Shown here: piece by piece, positions 47,282 to 57,610 of the stretch | Position numbering within the stretch: the first letter of the stretch is position 1 | Layout: each line of letters starts with the position of its first letter | Assembly: GCF_000316685.1 (NCBI RefSeq) | Contig: NC_019680.1 | Location: 3,295,407-3,359,406, forward strand | Source: Synechococcus sp. PCC 6312 | GTDB taxonomy: Bacteria; Cyanobacteriota; Cyanobacteriia; Thermosynechococcales; Thermosynechococcaceae | Reading direction: 5' to 3' | DNA length: 64,000 nt | Program-made: the position numbers and the translations under genes | Notes under the pieces: generated by a model | What the model saw: only the letters and a program-made list of their open reading frames with translations | What the model was told of the DNA's origin: nothing | Database searches by the model: none

Positions 47282-48625
47282 GTGGCAGATTGGCAACCTA
47301 TGGTGAGTCTTGACTCGGTTTCTCCGCCCCTGATGCCCGGCTCCCGGCCCCTCTCTGCTGGTGTTTTTGTCTGCTTGGAGTGGCAACCCCAGGCCGGTGG
47401 GCATGTCAAATGTTGGGAACGCTATGCCCAGGCCGCGGCTAATTTTCCTGACCTAGTGGATGTGACGGTCTATTTCCTGGGCCAAACAGAAGAAGTCGTC
47501 ACAATTGCCCCAAATGTCCGCTATCACCTCTTGCCCCCCCAATTCAGCACCGGCCAACTCAAATTTCTGCAACAGGGAGCCGGGGACACGGATCTATGGC
47601 CCAGCCACACCCGCCTAAGGGAATTTTTACCGCAGCATGATGTTTTTCAAACTACGGATACCTTTAGCTTTGCCCAGGCCGTCCGCCGCTATTGCCAAAA
47701 AACAGATCGCCCCCTACTCACCTGTTTGAATACCGATTTACCCCTGTTTACCCAAGTCTATTCCCGAGATATTATTGATCGTCTCTTGGGGGCTGCGGGG
47801 TTACGGGGGTATCTGGGCAGGTTACTGTTGGAGCAGTGGCAGTTGGATCAACGCTTGGGAGAAGATGCCCGTAAAAAGTTAAAACGCTTTTGCCAGGCCT
47901 GTGACCGAATCTTGGTTTCGCGCCAAGCGGATTATGATTGGTTGACTAGTTTCTTACCCCCAGAGCGGGTGAGTTGGTTTCGCCTGGGCCTGGATCGAGA
48001 ACTGTTTCATCCCAGTCGGCGCAATTCAGCCCAATTTCGGCAGCGGTTTCAGATTCCCCCGGATGTCCCAGTGTTGCTCTTTGTCGGCCGGGTAGATGCC
48101 AGTAAAAAGGTCATGGTGATGGCTGAGGCGGCGCGGCTACTGCTAGATCAGGGTTGTGATTTGCATGTTTTTGTGGCTGGGGCTGGGGGGCAAATGGCTG
48201 AGGTGAAGGCATTACTGCGAGACAACGTAACCTTGCCGGGAGTCTTACCCCAAGAAACCCTGGCCCTGGTCTATGCCAGCAGTGATATTTTTGTCTTTCC
48301 CTCGGAGTCGGAAACGGGGCCGAATGTGGTTGTGGAGGCGCGGGCGGCGGGATTGCCAGTGGTGATTTCGGGATTTGACAATGGGGCCCGGTTTATTCAA
48401 CAGCCCGGTGAAGATGGCCTGATCGTGGATAGTCGGGATCCCCAGGCCTGGGCCGCAGCTATTTTACCCCTCTTGACTCATCCAGAACGCCGACAGCACA
48501 TTGGGGACAAAGCCCATCAAATTACAGCCGCCACCTATTTAACTTGGGCTGAGACCTTTGAACAGGATGTCCTCGGGGCCTGGTCTCAGGTTTACAGTCC
48601 AAAAGGGAGGAGGATCCAGATTTAA
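47282..48625 (+). CDS. GT4 glycosyltransferase, possibly a galactolipid or glycolipid synthase
   Basis: The 447-aa product is a GT-B-fold GT4 enzyme. The N-terminal domain starts with a beta strand VFVCLEWQPQAGGHVKCWER. The C-terminal domain carries LLFVGRVDASKKV, VLPQETLALVYASSDIFVFPSESETGPNVV (given here in parts: QETLALVYASSDIFVFPSES), and EARAAGLPVV, which hold the E-x7-E donor site. Lipid glycosyltransferases such as SqdX or DgdA share this pattern, but I cannot identify the exact sugar. Start is GTG 47282 or ATG 47300. It stands alone, divergent from def. Confidence 0.8.
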   Translation: MADWQPMVSLDSVSPPLMPGSRPLSAGVFVCLEWQPQAGGHVKCWERYAQAAANFPDLVDVTVYFLGQTEEVVTIAPNVRYHLLPPQFSTGQLKFLQQGAGDTDLWPSHTRLREFLPQHDVFQTTDTFSFAQAVRRYCQKTDRPLLTCLNTDLPLFTQVYSRDIIDRLLGAAGLRGYLGRLLLEQWQLDQRLGEDARKKLKRFCQACDRILVSRQADYDWLTSFLPPERVSWFRLGLDRELFHPSRRNSAQFRQRFQIPPDVPVLLFVGRVDASKKVMVMAEAARLLLDQGCDLHVFVAGAGGQMAEVKALLRDNVTLPGVLPQETLALVYASSDIFVFPSESETGPNVVVEARAAGLPVVISGFDNGARFIQQPGEDGLIVDSRDPQAWAAAILPLLTHPERRQHIGDKAHQITAATYLTWAETFEQDVLGAWSQVYSPKGRRIQI

Positions 48626-48692
48626 TCGATAGTCCAGTCATTGCTGCGGTCATGATCCACCATCAATATCCCCAGGCCGGGTCGAGATGCAG

Positions 48693-49532
48693 ATGAAAAC
48701 GGATAAATTATTCTACGCTATCTTTCTATTTCGGACACGGCTGCTAAGTGAACTGATTCCTGGCCTGGATCCGACCTGTGAGTATGAATATACCGCCCCA
48801 GTTGTAAAAGCAACCGAATATCGCCTTGATGGAGTCTTTACGCCGCTTGAGCCAACCTTGGAGCAGCCAGTGGTATTTGTTGAAGCTCAGATGCAGTCAG
48901 ACCCAGGCTTTTATGGACGTTTCTTTGCTGAGATTTATCGTTATTTGCATCAGTACCAAGTTGAACGAACGTGGCGAGGCTTATTAATATTACAGTCAAG
49001 ACAACAACGCTTAGGGAATGCTCGGCCCTACCTGGAGCCATTAGACCAGCAAGTTAAATCCATTTACCTAGAGGATTTAGCGGCCGCTGACTCATTAAGT
49101 CCTACCTTGCGCTTGCTCCAGTTGTTGGTTTTAGATGCCTCGGTGACAGTCCCCGCCGCCCAAAGCCTGTTGGAATCGGTCGCCAGTGAATCAGACTTTA
49201 ACCAATGGCTGGATGTAGTGGAGGCTATAGTGATAAGTAAATTTCCAGACGCTGGCCTGGAAGGGGTGCGTGCCATGTTAAGTATCCAAACCGAAAATTT
49301 AAGTCATACCCAGTTCTACAAGGATGTTCTCAAAATTGGGGAAGAGCAAGGAGAACAGCGGGGGGAGGCCAAAATTGTTTTGCGGCTTTTACAGTATCGT
49401 TTTGGACAGATTGATGCTTCCCTTGAGACTCAGGTCAGGACATTAACAACTGAAAAATTAGAAGCATTGAGTGAGGCTCTCCTCGGGTTTCAAGATGTGT
49501 CGGAGTTCCAGGCCTGGTTAGGATACAATTAG
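48693..49532 (+). CDS. DUF2887/Rpn-type nuclease-fold protein
   Basis: The 279-aa product matches the DUF2887 family that is abundant in cyanobacteria and related to Rpn recombination-promoting nucleases. It starts MKTDKLFYAIFL, has an ATEYRLDGVF Asp and a VVFVEAQMQ Glu-x-Gln pair of the PD-(D/E)XK fold, then FYGRFFAEIYRYLHQY. A DUF4351-like C-terminal part follows (VLRLLQYRFGQID). Such proteins are often mobile or accessory, and the DUF29 pseudogene next to it is of the same ecological type. Biological role not established. The ATG at 48687 is possible too. Confidence 0.8.
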   Translation: MKTDKLFYAIFLFRTRLLSELIPGLDPTCEYEYTAPVVKATEYRLDGVFTPLEPTLEQPVVFVEAQMQSDPGFYGRFFAEIYRYLHQYQVERTWRGLLILQSRQQRLGNARPYLEPLDQQVKSIYLEDLAAADSLSPTLRLLQLLVLDASVTVPAAQSLLESVASESDFNQWLDVVEAIVISKFPDAGLEGVRAMLSIQTENLSHTQFYKDVLKIGEEQGEQRGEAKIVLRLLQYRFGQIDASLETQVRTLTTEKLEALSEALLGFQDVSEFQAWLGYN

Positions 49533-49594
49533 TCAAAATTTACGATTAATAGCCAGCCATCCCATCATGGTTCTCCTGGGTTAGCGATAACATC

Positions 49595-50080
49595 ATGACT
49601 CAAGTCAATCTCACCAATCTCTATGAACAAGACTTTCAACAATGGCTGGAGGAAACCACTGACTCCCTCAGGAATCGAAACTTTGAGCGTCTTGATCTTG
49701 AGAATTTGATTGAAGACTAAATGACTTGGGCAACTCAAACCGACTCGCACTCGAAAGTAATGTAACGATCTTACTGGCCCATTTCCTCAAGCTGACGATT
49801 CAAGCTGATGCTCCCGATACAATGAAAAATAGTTGGGATAACTCTATTGATGAATACCGTCAACGAGTCCAGAAACAACTCAAAAAGTACTCTTCCTTAA
49901 AATCATATTGAAAAACCGCTCTGTTTAGAAGCCTATCCAGGTGCCAGAACCTCAGCCATCCGGGAGGGACAACGGGCAAAGTCTGGAATCACAATTCATG
50001 CTGAGGCCGACTATCCAGAGGCTTGCCCATTTTCACAGGCCCAAATTCTAGATGATGATGATCCGGCAAACCCAATAGTT
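49595..50080 (+). pseudogene. DUF29-family gene with two frameshifts
   Basis: The frame from ATG 49595 starts like DUF29 (LYEQDFQQWLEE, then FERLDLENLIED) and stops at TAA 49718. Adding one C at 49717 restores LNDLGNSNRLALESNVTILL and more to about 49911. There a second shift leads into EKPLCLEAYPGARTSAI and a final acidic segment (ILDDDDP). DUF29 proteins are about 145 aa, so the gene was full length before decay. Its function is unknown. It overlaps the leader of efp. Confidence 0.8.
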
Positions 50081-50159
50081 CCCTTTCTCCCTAGAGAATC
50101 CCTCGCCCAGGCCACCCGCACGGGGTACAATACAATTTCGGTGAACTTGCGGCCTATTC

Positions 50160-50717
50160 ATGATTTCCAGTAACGATTTTCGCCCCGGTGTCAGCATTGA
50201 ATTAGATGGTTCGGTATGGCGTGTGGTTGAGTTTTTACACGTTAAACCGGGTAAGGGTTCTGCCTTTGTCCGCACCAAGCTCAAAAATGTCCAATCTGGG
50301 AATGTAGTTGAGCGAACGTTCCGGGCTGGTGAAACGGTTCCCCAGGCCAACATTGAAAAAAGCACCATGCAACACACCTATAAAGATGGGGATGACTTTG
50401 TCTTTATGGATATGGAAAGCTATGAAGAAGCCAGCCTCAGTGCCGCTCAGATTGGGGATCGGGTCAAGTACTTGAAAGAGGGCATGGAGGTGAATGTAGT
50501 CCGGTGGGGGGCTCAAGTTCTAGAAGTAGAATTACCCAATTCTGTCGTCTTAGAAGTGGTGCAAACGGATCCAGGCGTAAAGGGAGACACCGCCACCGGG
50601 GGGACAAAACCGGCCATTGTTGAAACCGGAGCCCAAGTGATGGTGCCGTTATTCATCTCCATTGGCGAGCGGATTAAGATTGATACCCGCAGTGATGCCT
50701 ACTTAGGCCGGGAGTAA
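50160..50717 (+). CDS. efp: Elongation factor P
   Basis: EF-P rescues ribosomes stalled at polyproline. The 185-aa product has the three OB-like domains and the loop [10 protein letters not shown] with the lysine that is modified in many bacteria. The signature [20 protein letters not shown] is at the end. ATG 50160 is followed by a normal N-terminus ([16 protein letters not shown]). It is followed by accB after ten bases; efp-accB is a widely conserved pair. A DUF29 relic overlaps its leader. Confidence 0.97.
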   Translation: MISSNDFRPGVSIELDGSVWRVVEFLHVKPGKGSAFVRTKLKNVQSGNVVERTFRAGETVPQANIEKSTMQHTYKDGDDFVFMDMESYEEASLSAAQIGDRVKYLKEGMEVNVVRWGAQVLEVELPNSVVLEVVQTDPGVKGDTATGGTKPAIVETGAQVMVPLFISIGERIKIDTRSDAYLGRE

Positions 50718-50727
50718 AAGAAACACC

Positions 50728-51204
50728 GTGGAGCTAGACCTAAACCAACTCCGGGAATTAGTCACCATTCTCAACCAAACGGACATTACCGAGTTGAGCC
50801 TGAAAAGTGGTGATTTAGAACTGACTCTTAAGAAAGGCACGATGGTTGTGGCTCAGCCAATCCTGACCAGTGCATCAGCTCCTGTAACGTCTCAAACCTC
50901 TGTCCCCGCTCCCGAGGTGGTATCGGCTTCTGAACCCACTCCTCCACCCCAGACCCCGAAAAAAGGAGCCGAGATTAATTCCCCCATGGTTGGAACCTTT
51001 TATCGGGCCCCGTCCCCGGATGATCCGCCTTTTATTGATGTGGGAGATAGCGTCAAAAAAGGACAAGTCGTCTGCATTATTGAGGCGATGAAACTCATGA
51101 ACGAAATTGAAGCCGAGAGTAACGGGATTGTCACCGAAATTTTGGTGCAAAATGGCGAACCTGTGGAATTTGGCCAGGCCTTGATCCGCATTAATCCAAG
51201 TTAA
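50728..51204 (+). CDS. accB: Biotin carboxyl carrier protein of acetyl-CoA carboxylase
   Basis: AccB carries the biotin that shuttles a carboxyl group between AccC and the AccA/AccD transferase. The 158-aa product has an N-terminal helix ([15 protein letters not shown]), a Pro/Ala/Ser-rich linker ([18 protein letters not shown]), and a biotinyl domain with [12 protein letters not shown], where the Lys is biotinylated. Start is GTG 50728. It lies ten bases after efp. accD is in the same window at 42250 on the other strand. Confidence 0.96.
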   Translation: MELDLNQLRELVTILNQTDITELSLKSGDLELTLKKGTMVVAQPILTSASAPVTSQTSVPAPEVVSASEPTPPPQTPKKGAEINSPMVGTFYRAPSPDDPPFIDVGDSVKKGQVVCIIEAMKLMNEIEAESNGIVTEILVQNGEPVEFGQALIRINPS

Positions 51205-51274
51205 TCCAATTCCTCAATACGGCTCATCTGAATAAGACTAGGTTAGCCACTTAACCCGGCCAGGAGTCTAATCT

Positions 51275-51994
51275 CTAAAACCACTTTTGCTGACCTGATT
51301 GACAACTTCCCTTCAGCCGATATCCCAGCCCATAGACTGTCTCAATTAAATGGTCATAGCCAAAGGCTGTTAGTTTTTTGCGCAGTAGGCGAACCTGAGC
51401 CGCCACAACATTACTGGTGGACTCCGAGGCCATGGCCCAAAGTTGGTTTTTAATTTGTTCGCTACTGAGGATTTGTTGTGGATGTTTCATAAAATATTCT
51501 AACAATTGAAACTCTTTAGCCGTTAAGGGAATGGTCATGTTGATCTCGGAATTCGGATTATGAATTAAGCTAGCCGTAGCATAGTCAAGGGTCAGTTCGC
51601 CCACGGTCAAGGCCTGGGATTGAAATTGGGGTACGCGCCGTTGTAAAGCTCGCAGACGCGCCAAGAATTCCGACATTGCGAAGGGTTTGACTAAGTAATC
51701 ATCCGCCCCAGCGTCCAGTCCCATAACCCGGTCACTAATTTTATCTTTCGCCGTCAGGATCAGGATGGGTAATGGATTGTTTTGCTGCCGTAGGCGCTGA
51801 CAGAGTTCGATGCCACTGAGTCCTGGTAATAACCAATCAAAAATCGCCAAGGTATATTCTGTCCAAGGATGATTAAGAAGATTCCAGGCCTGGTTCGCAT
51901 CTTGCACCCAATCAACAATGTAGTTATTTTGCCTCAGGATTGTTTGAATTGCCGCCCCCAAATCTGGCTCATCTTCAACCAACAACACACGCAT
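51275..51994 (-). CDS. OmpR/RppA-type response regulator
   Basis: The 239-aa product has a receiver domain (MRVLLVEDEPDLG, phospho-acceptor Asp53 in FDWLLPG, Lys in YLVKPFAMSEF) and an OmpR-type winged-helix effector (LTAKEFQLLEYFMKHP, ending YGLGYRLKG). It resembles RppA of Synechocystis, linked to redox or nickel sensing, but that is a loose match. No histidine kinase gene is beside it in the window, so it is an orphan here. It is convergent with accB, about 70 bases apart. Target genes are unknown. Confidence 0.9.
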   Translation of the reverse strand: MRVLLVEDEPDLGAAIQTILRQNNYIVDWVQDANQAWNLLNHPWTEYTLAIFDWLLPGLSGIELCQRLRQQNNPLPILILTAKDKISDRVMGLDAGADDYLVKPFAMSEFLARLRALQRRVPQFQSQALTVGELTLDYATASLIHNPNSEINMTIPLTAKEFQLLEYFMKHPQQILSSEQIKNQLWAMASESTSNVVAAQVRLLRKKLTAFGYDHLIETVYGLGYRLKGSCQSGQQKWF

Positions 51995-52168
51995 TAGACC
52001 CAGCTCCTCCTCAAATAGGAAGTTGTGAGGATTAAGAATAACCCTAAATTACAGTCTGAGCATCAGGTAAAAGTTGGGAGTCAGAGGAGGATAGTGAATC
52101 GAGATATCAGATGATGATGCTTGCCGATTGATTCTTAATTCTGATGGAGATACCTAATCGGCCAAACT

Positions 52169-52690
52169 CTAAGAACCCACCCGCACATCCACCACTGTCC
52201 CACGGGCATTGTAGTTGGGGTTGTCTAGCTCTACAGGAGTCCCCACCTTGACATTACTATTCCCTAAAACCGGGCCATTGGCCGTAACTTGCCCTTTCCC
52301 GATCAGGGTTAACAACACATTGCTACTAAAGGCCATTTCTGGGCGGGGATCTGGTAAGGCCTTGACGGAGCCATCGGGTTGAGAAACGGTAACAGTGCGG
52401 GGTAAATAATCAACGGCTTTGATATCCACTTGCCCATAGGGTTGGTTGCGGATAATAAAGTTTGCTTTTTCCCCAGGCCGGACAATGACTTTTGCATCCC
52501 GAGTCCCCAGGCCAATCACCAACACATCCACTTCAATGGGTTTACTCGCGGCAACTTGGGCAATGGAAGTCCCGGATTTACCTGGCACAATCAGCAAGCC
52601 AATCACTACCAACAGCAAGACCAGGCCAGCCCCAACATCCAAGACACTCAACTTGCCAAATAATCGCCCTTGGGAATCAATCAATGCCAT
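52169..52690 (-). CDS. DUF4330 membrane-anchored protein
   Basis: The product (173 aa from ATG 52690) begins ALIDSQGRLFGKLSVLDVGA, then has a transmembrane helix (GLVLLLVVIGLLIVPG) and a beta-rich periplasmic domain (VDVLVIGLGTRDAKVIVRPG, NVKVGTPVELD). This is the DUF4330 family, found almost only in cyanobacteria, of unknown role. The frame also opens at 52759, but family similarity begins at the chosen ATG. It is divergent from the M48 protease gene. Confidence 0.85.
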   Translation of the reverse strand: MALIDSQGRLFGKLSVLDVGAGLVLLLVVIGLLIVPGKSGTSIAQVAASKPIEVDVLVIGLGTRDAKVIVRPGEKANFIIRNQPYGQVDIKAVDYLPRTVTVSQPDGSVKALPDPRPEMAFSSNVLLTLIGKGQVTANGPVLGNSNVKVGTPVELDNPNYNARGTVVDVRVGS

Positions 52691-52866
52691 CCATCTGCTC
52701 TCAACTCGCCCGTATGGAGATCTGTCGAACCCATTAAAGTTGGCCACATTTCCACACACCAGTCAGCCTATCACGATGTCACCCACCCAGAATGAGCAGA
52801 AAGCAAGTGGAACATTCCCAGAGGGGCCTTAGTCTGGAAGTAAAGAACTTTCTGTGATTAAATCCT

Positions 52867-53724
52867 GTGCCTATCACGCCTCGCCAAAATCGCTGGTTCA
52901 AGCGCGTTGCTGCGGTTAGTTTAGCCCTGAGTGTATTGCTCCATCCGCTAACGGCCCAGGCCCAGAGTGTATTGGATCGGATTTTATTTCAAGGCATTCA
53001 ATTGCTCCAGGTGTCTAATATTTCGCCACAGCAGGAAGTGGCCATTGGTCGTCAAATCAATCAACAAATGCTCAGTCAAGGGATGCGAGTTAATAATAAT
53101 CCCCAACTCCAGAGCTACATCAATCAAATTGGGCAACGCTTGGTGGCAGTATCTGCACGCAAAAATATTCCCTATACTTTCCAGGTGGTTAATGATCGGG
53201 CCGTGAATGCCTTTGCCACAATGGGTGGTTTTGTCTATGTTACGACTGGGTTAATTGCCACGGCGGACAATGAAGCAGAACTGGCGGGAGTGATTGGGCA
53301 TGAAATGGGGCATATTGAGCAACGTCATGTCATTCGCCAAATGCAGCAAACCCTCTTGGCGCGGGGTCTGTTAACGGCTGCCGGACTAGATCGGGATCAA
53401 GGGGTTCAGATGGCCGCAGAGTTAGCGTTTCGGCGGCCCCGCAGTCGGCAAGATGAACTGGAGGCGGATCGGGTTGGCCTGATTCTCTTGGCCCGCAGTA
53501 ACTATGCCACGATTGGTTTACCCTCATTTTTAACGAAACTAGCCCGCAATCCGGCCCCGCCTGCGATTCTCAGTACCCACCCCGCTGCCCGTGATCGAGC
53601 CATCATTGCTGAACAACTGATTCAATCTGGCATTAACAACAACTGCCCGAATACGCCCCAAGAACTGGCCTGTGGGTTAGACAGTTCCATCTATCAGCAA
53701 GATATTCGCAGTCGTTTTAATTAA
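52867..53724 (+). CDS. M48-family periplasmic metalloprotease
   Basis: The 285-aa product starts with a signal peptide (RVAAVSLALSVLLHPLTAQA, likely cut after AQA) and has the gluzincin site HEMGH in VIGHEMGHIEQRH with the third ligand Glu in DELEADRVG. A variable tail follows. BepA/LoiP-like M48 proteases care for outer-membrane proteins, and this may do likewise. Start is GTG 52867. It ends four bases inside the convergent ycf66 stop region (TTAATTAA). No partner gene is evident. Confidence 0.9.
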   Translation: MPITPRQNRWFKRVAAVSLALSVLLHPLTAQAQSVLDRILFQGIQLLQVSNISPQQEVAIGRQINQQMLSQGMRVNNNPQLQSYINQIGQRLVAVSARKNIPYTFQVVNDRAVNAFATMGGFVYVTTGLIATADNEAELAGVIGHEMGHIEQRHVIRQMQQTLLARGLLTAAGLDRDQGVQMAAELAFRRPRSRQDELEADRVGLILLARSNYATIGLPSFLTKLARNPAPPAILSTHPAARDRAIIAEQLIQSGINNNCPNTPQELACGLDSSIYQQDIRSRFN

Positions 53725-54713
53725 CTGATTGGATCAGGGGGCGGCCAATTTGGGTCATGAGGCTCATGGTTTTCTGGTGCTTCCGGCTCTGACTCCCGCA
53801 CAATTGACTCTGGTTCGGCTGAGACTGGTAAATCTTGGGAGGCATGGGTTTCAGCTTGAATCTCTGGACTTTCTGTGGCTGAGTCAGTCTCTACAGGCGT
53901 TGGTTCCTGATTTTCTAGGGCAGATGGGAAAGATTCCAGGCCCTCAGTGTTAACAGGCTGCTCTGATACCGAGGGTTCTGGTGGGGTATTTTCGGTGTTG
54001 ATTGATGGTTGCAGTTCAAAGGATGGGGGAGTGCTGTCAACTTCAGAGCTAGACTCCTCTGCGGCGGCTACATTAATTTCTGTGGACTCTGCCGCAACAG
54101 GTTCGGTAACAGCTTGATCTTCAAGATCAGGGCTAACTGTTTCAACTTCAACCGCTGTAGTTTGTACCTCGGCAACTGTTTCAATTTCGTCTGCAAACTC
54201 ATCCAGAGCCGTCTCGCTACCTGGGATTTCCGATGTCACAGAGGGGTCAATTGCTTTGGGGCTGGGTAACGGGGCTTTTTGGAATACGCCTTGGAATTGT
54301 CCTTTGAGCTTATCGAGATCAACTTTGCTGACCCATTCGGAAATTTGCCCGGCGATTTTGCTGGTCGGAACCCCATCAGTCTCTGACTTTTGGCCGGGGA
54401 GAACGGATTTAATCGCTTGGAAGAGTTCCTGGGCCTGGGAGGCATCGGTTTTGAGCTTGGGGTCTGTTAACTGTTGCCGATATTTGAAGCTCTGCCAGGC
54501 AAACCAGAAAATCAACACCACCGCCGCCGTTTCCCCCAACAGCAGTCCTCCCCGCAAGCGATCCGCATAGATCCAGAGCGTCAAGGCAAAGAACAAGCCA
54601 ACCCCGCTCAAGATCAGATCATTTTTGCGGTGTAATTCTGGAAAAAAGAAGGCAGTTAAATAAAGGCCAAAGCTTCCAAAGGCAACGGCCCAGGCCAGCA
54701 AATAGGTCAACAT
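53721..54713 (-). CDS. ycf66: Ycf66 family protein with a long acidic tail
   Basis: Ycf66 is a conserved membrane protein of cyanobacteria and some plastids of unknown function. The product is 330 aa from ATG 54713 (the frame reaches 54749). The first 100 residues hold three hydrophobic segments (LTYLLAWAVAFGSFGLYLTA, LILSGVGLFFALTLWI, AAVVLIFWFAWQSF) and are the conserved part. The rest is a low-complexity, Glu/Pro/Ser-rich tail, not conserved in plastid forms. It overlaps the M48 stop tail to tail by four bases. Confidence 0.85.
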   Translation of the reverse strand: MLTYLLAWAVAFGSFGLYLTAFFFPELHRKNDLILSGVGLFFALTLWIYADRLRGGLLLGETAAVVLIFWFAWQSFKYRQQLTDPKLKTDASQAQELFQAIKSVLPGQKSETDGVPTSKIAGQISEWVSKVDLDKLKGQFQGVFQKAPLPSPKAIDPSVTSEIPGSETALDEFADEIETVAEVQTTAVEVETVSPDLEDQAVTEPVAAESTEINVAAAEESSSEVDSTPPSFELQPSINTENTPPEPSVSEQPVNTEGLESFPSALENQEPTPVETDSATESPEIQAETHASQDLPVSAEPESIVRESEPEAPENHEPHDPNWPPPDPIS

Positions 54714-54832
54714 TGCCTCATCGTCCTCTGTGACAACGGTGTGTACCAAATAAGCTCAACCCCTACCTTATCACCCCACGCGGGGCCTGGATGAAACCAC
54801 GCGCAGGAGTCCATTAGGGCGATTTGCAATTC

Positions 54833-56485
54833 TTAATGACTGGCTTGGGCTGGAGTCAGGAGAGGAGCGGCCTGGAGCAGAGTTTGGGTATAGGGATGTT
54901 GGGGCTGTTGAAATATTGTTTCCGTGAGACCAATCTCGACAATTTGCCCGGCCTGCATGACTGCAATTCGATCACAGAAAAACCGGGCCACCGCTAAGTC
55001 GTGGGTAATAAACAAATAGGTCAAATTAAACTCGGCTTTGAGGTGCTGCATTAACTCCAAAACTTGGGTTTGAATATGGGCATCCAGCATACTCACTGGC
55101 TCATCACAAATCACCAGTTGGGGATGGGTAATTAAGGCCCGCGCAATGGCCACCCGTTGGCGTTGACCACCGGAGAGTTCCTTGGGATACCGCGCAAAGT
55201 AGGTTTCGGGGGGGACTAATTCAACCCATGCCAAAATATCCAGCACCCGCTCTTGGGCCGTTTTGGGCGTAGCCAGGCTATGAATCAATAACGGCTCTAA
55301 TAGGTTTTGTCCCACGGTCATAAGAGGATTCAAACAGGCATGGGGATCTTGAAAGATCATCTGGAGTTCGCGGCGGCGGGGGCGCATTTGCCTGGAGGTG
55401 AGTTGGGTTAAGTCTTCCCCGTGAAATTGCACTCTCCCCCCAGTCGGCATGACGAGTTGGAGAATTGTCCGTGAGAGGGTACTTTTGCCACAGCCCGATT
55501 CCCCGACCAGGCCCAGAGTTTCCCCCGCATAAATGTCGAGAGTGATCCCATCCACAGCTTTGATGAAATGGGGAGCTTGGCCAAGGAGTTGGGCAATGGG
55601 GTTTGGAGCCAGGGTGTAGTGGCGTTCCAGGTGATCCAAACTCAGCAGGACTGGGGTATCCGCATCGGGTGGGGCCGTGGGAGTTTCGGGGGCCTGGTGC
55701 ATCCGGCGGGCTGCATTAAGGAGGGCCTGGGTATAGGGCTGTTGGGGGTTGCTGAGAATTTCCCTGGCGTTGCCTGCTTCAACCAGTTGCCCCTGATGCA
55801 TCACGGCCAGCCGCTGGCAATATTTACCCACCAGAGCTAAATCATGGGAAATCAATAATAGGCCCATTTCTCGCGCTTGGCACAGTCGAGTCAGTTCTGT
55901 CAAAATTTGGGCGGCCACCGTGACATCAAGGCTGGTGGTGGGTTCATCGGCAATGATTAAGACCGGCTCCAACAGCAAGGCCAGGGCAATGGCGACTCGT
56001 TGACGCATCCCCCCGCTAAATTCATGGGGATATTGATCCATGCGGGCGGCGGGAATTTTGACGGTTTCTAAGGTGGTCTTAATTTTGCTGAGTTTTTGGG
56101 CTCTAGAGAGATGGGGTGCATGGGCCTGGAGGACTTCCCAACAATGATCCTTTACCGTCATTAAGGGATTGAGGCGCGTCATTGGGTCTTGAAAGATTAA
56201 GCCCACTTGTTCCCCCCGCCACCGTTGTAAGGCTCGTCCCTTTAAGGTCAGGATATTGCTACCATCCACCCAAATGCTGCCTCTAATTTGGGAACCTGGG
56301 GGTAACAACTGCAAAATAGCTCGCCCAATGGTTGATTTGCCACAGCCCGACTCCCCCACCAGGCCGAGGCATTCTCCCCCTTGCACCTGCAAAGAAACCC
56401 CAACCACTGCTGCCCGTAATTCAGGATTAATCGCCCTGGGATAAGCAATGGATAGGGTTTGGAGTTCTAATCGGGTGTTACTCAT
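54833..56485 (-). CDS. Fused double ABC ATPase of a peptide-type importer (YejF/GsiA-like)
   Basis: The 550-aa product contains two complete ABC domains in one chain, DppD-like and DppF-like. Walker [10 protein letters not shown] is at about 44-52 and again at about 328-336. Signatures FSGGMRQR and LSGGQRQR and Walker B LIIADEP and LVICDEP follow in each half. The C-terminal extensions ([16 protein letters not shown]) mark the oligopeptide/nickel group. It powers uptake of peptides or similar solutes through permeases and a binding protein that are not nearby. The frame is intact and the order is typical for YejF-type fusions. Confidence 0.92.
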   Translation of the reverse strand: MSNTRLELQTLSIAYPRAINPELRAAVVGVSLQVQGGECLGLVGESGCGKSTIGRAILQLLPPGSQIRGSIWVDGSNILTLKGRALQRWRGEQVGLIFQDPMTRLNPLMTVKDHCWEVLQAHAPHLSRAQKLSKIKTTLETVKIPAARMDQYPHEFSGGMRQRVAIALALLLEPVLIIADEPTTSLDVTVAAQILTELTRLCQAREMGLLLISHDLALVGKYCQRLAVMHQGQLVEAGNAREILSNPQQPYTQALLNAARRMHQAPETPTAPPDADTPVLLSLDHLERHYTLAPNPIAQLLGQAPHFIKAVDGITLDIYAGETLGLVGESGCGKSTLSRTILQLVMPTGGRVQFHGEDLTQLTSRQMRPRRRELQMIFQDPHACLNPLMTVGQNLLEPLLIHSLATPKTAQERVLDILAWVELVPPETYFARYPKELSGGQRQRVAIARALITHPQLVICDEPVSMLDAHIQTQVLELMQHLKAEFNLTYLFITHDLAVARFFCDRIAVMQAGQIVEIGLTETIFQQPQHPYTQTLLQAAPLLTPAQASH

Positions 56486-56552
56486 CCACTAACAGTACCG
56501 GACAAACGGATACAGGGAAAGGGCGGCAGCGTTAGTTTCAAGTTTAGGCAGT

Positions 56553-57377
56553 TTAGGCGGTCGGCTCAATCCGAGCGTAAAAGACCCCTTGGATTTTCAT
56601 TTCTTTAGCTTCGTGGGCCCCAAGGTCATCATCGGATAGTTGCTCACTCAAGAACGTCCCGGCAATTTCCCCTGTGCGCCCATCCACTTTAGACACTTCC
56701 AGGGAGATATTCCCTTTGCTCAACCCAAACCGCTTGACATTGGCCTTGAGCAACTCTTCACTGTCCGCTTTGTTGGGAATTGCGACGGCGTTGTCATAGC
56801 CAGTGGTTAAGCCCCGCCCTTTCGGATCGAGAAAGTTAGAGGTGCGGTAAGACGGAACGCTATATTCCCCTTTGAAATCCGTAGAAGTGGTAATGCTGGT
56901 GATGTTGGGTTCAGTACTGGCAACGAGATTTTTCACAGAAAATAGGAACGGAACCCGCTCGCCACCGGGCATTTGCACCGTAATGGCCTGGAAGTCAAAC
57001 CCATCTTCTTCAATGAAGGTTAAGCTACCATCGCTGTTAATTTTCAAGGGTCCTTGCACCTGATCCAGACTTGAGGTTTTGCGAGTCACGAGTTTTGTGG
57101 GCACAAATTCTGCGGCTTGCCGTTTATTTTTCGGTTCTTCTTTGACTAAAAAGTTTGTGGGTTGCAGACAGAGATCGGTGATAGCGTAGGATTTGGTCGG
57201 ATCAATTCCATAGGCCCCCCGAGCCGAATCATCCAAGGTGGGGCAATTGTTGGCCAGGCCAGTCCCGACAATATCGTCATAGGTTACACCCTGTTTCGCA
57301 GCCAAGGCTGAACCACTCCAGGTTACAAACCCGAGGCACAGCAGGCAAAAAGCAAGTATTAAAGCACGGTATCTCAT
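56553..57377 (-). CDS. psbO: Photosystem II manganese-stabilising protein PsbO
   Basis: PsbO is the extrinsic 33-kDa protein that stabilises the oxygen-evolving Mn cluster on the lumen side of photosystem II. The 274-aa precursor has a signal peptide (LILAFCLLCLGFVTWSG to ALA) and the mature start AKQGVTYDDIVGTGLANNCP. The two conserved Cys of the lumenal disulfide (NNCPTLD and DLCLQP) are present, as is SYRTSNFLDPKGRG and an ending FYARIEPTA. It resembles Thermosynechococcus PsbO in my recollection. Length is normal. It is transcribed away from the GNAT gene at 57611. Confidence 0.98.
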   Translation of the reverse strand: MRYRALILAFCLLCLGFVTWSGSALAAKQGVTYDDIVGTGLANNCPTLDDSARGAYGIDPTKSYAITDLCLQPTNFLVKEEPKNKRQAAEFVPTKLVTRKTSSLDQVQGPLKINSDGSLTFIEEDGFDFQAITVQMPGGERVPFLFSVKNLVASTEPNITSITTSTDFKGEYSVPSYRTSNFLDPKGRGLTTGYDNAVAIPNKADSEELLKANVKRFGLSKGNISLEVSKVDGRTGEIAGTFLSEQLSDDDLGAHEAKEMKIQGVFYARIEPTA

Positions 57378-57610
57378 GATTAACCTCAGAAGTCAAAGCA
57401 CAGCAGATCATCAAGCACGTCAAAAGTCATAAATAAGTATGGGTTAAATTTTGACCGCCCAGGCCAGGGCCCTTCGGATAAAAATAAGTCCCAAGATGAA
57501 AAATAAGGTGCAAGTCGCCTCATTCAACCCTTGATTATACGAAGCATTGAGATCCCCAGGCCCCTTTTGTTGCGAAAACCTGTGGAGATTAGCTGCCCTA
57601 GGATACCTGT

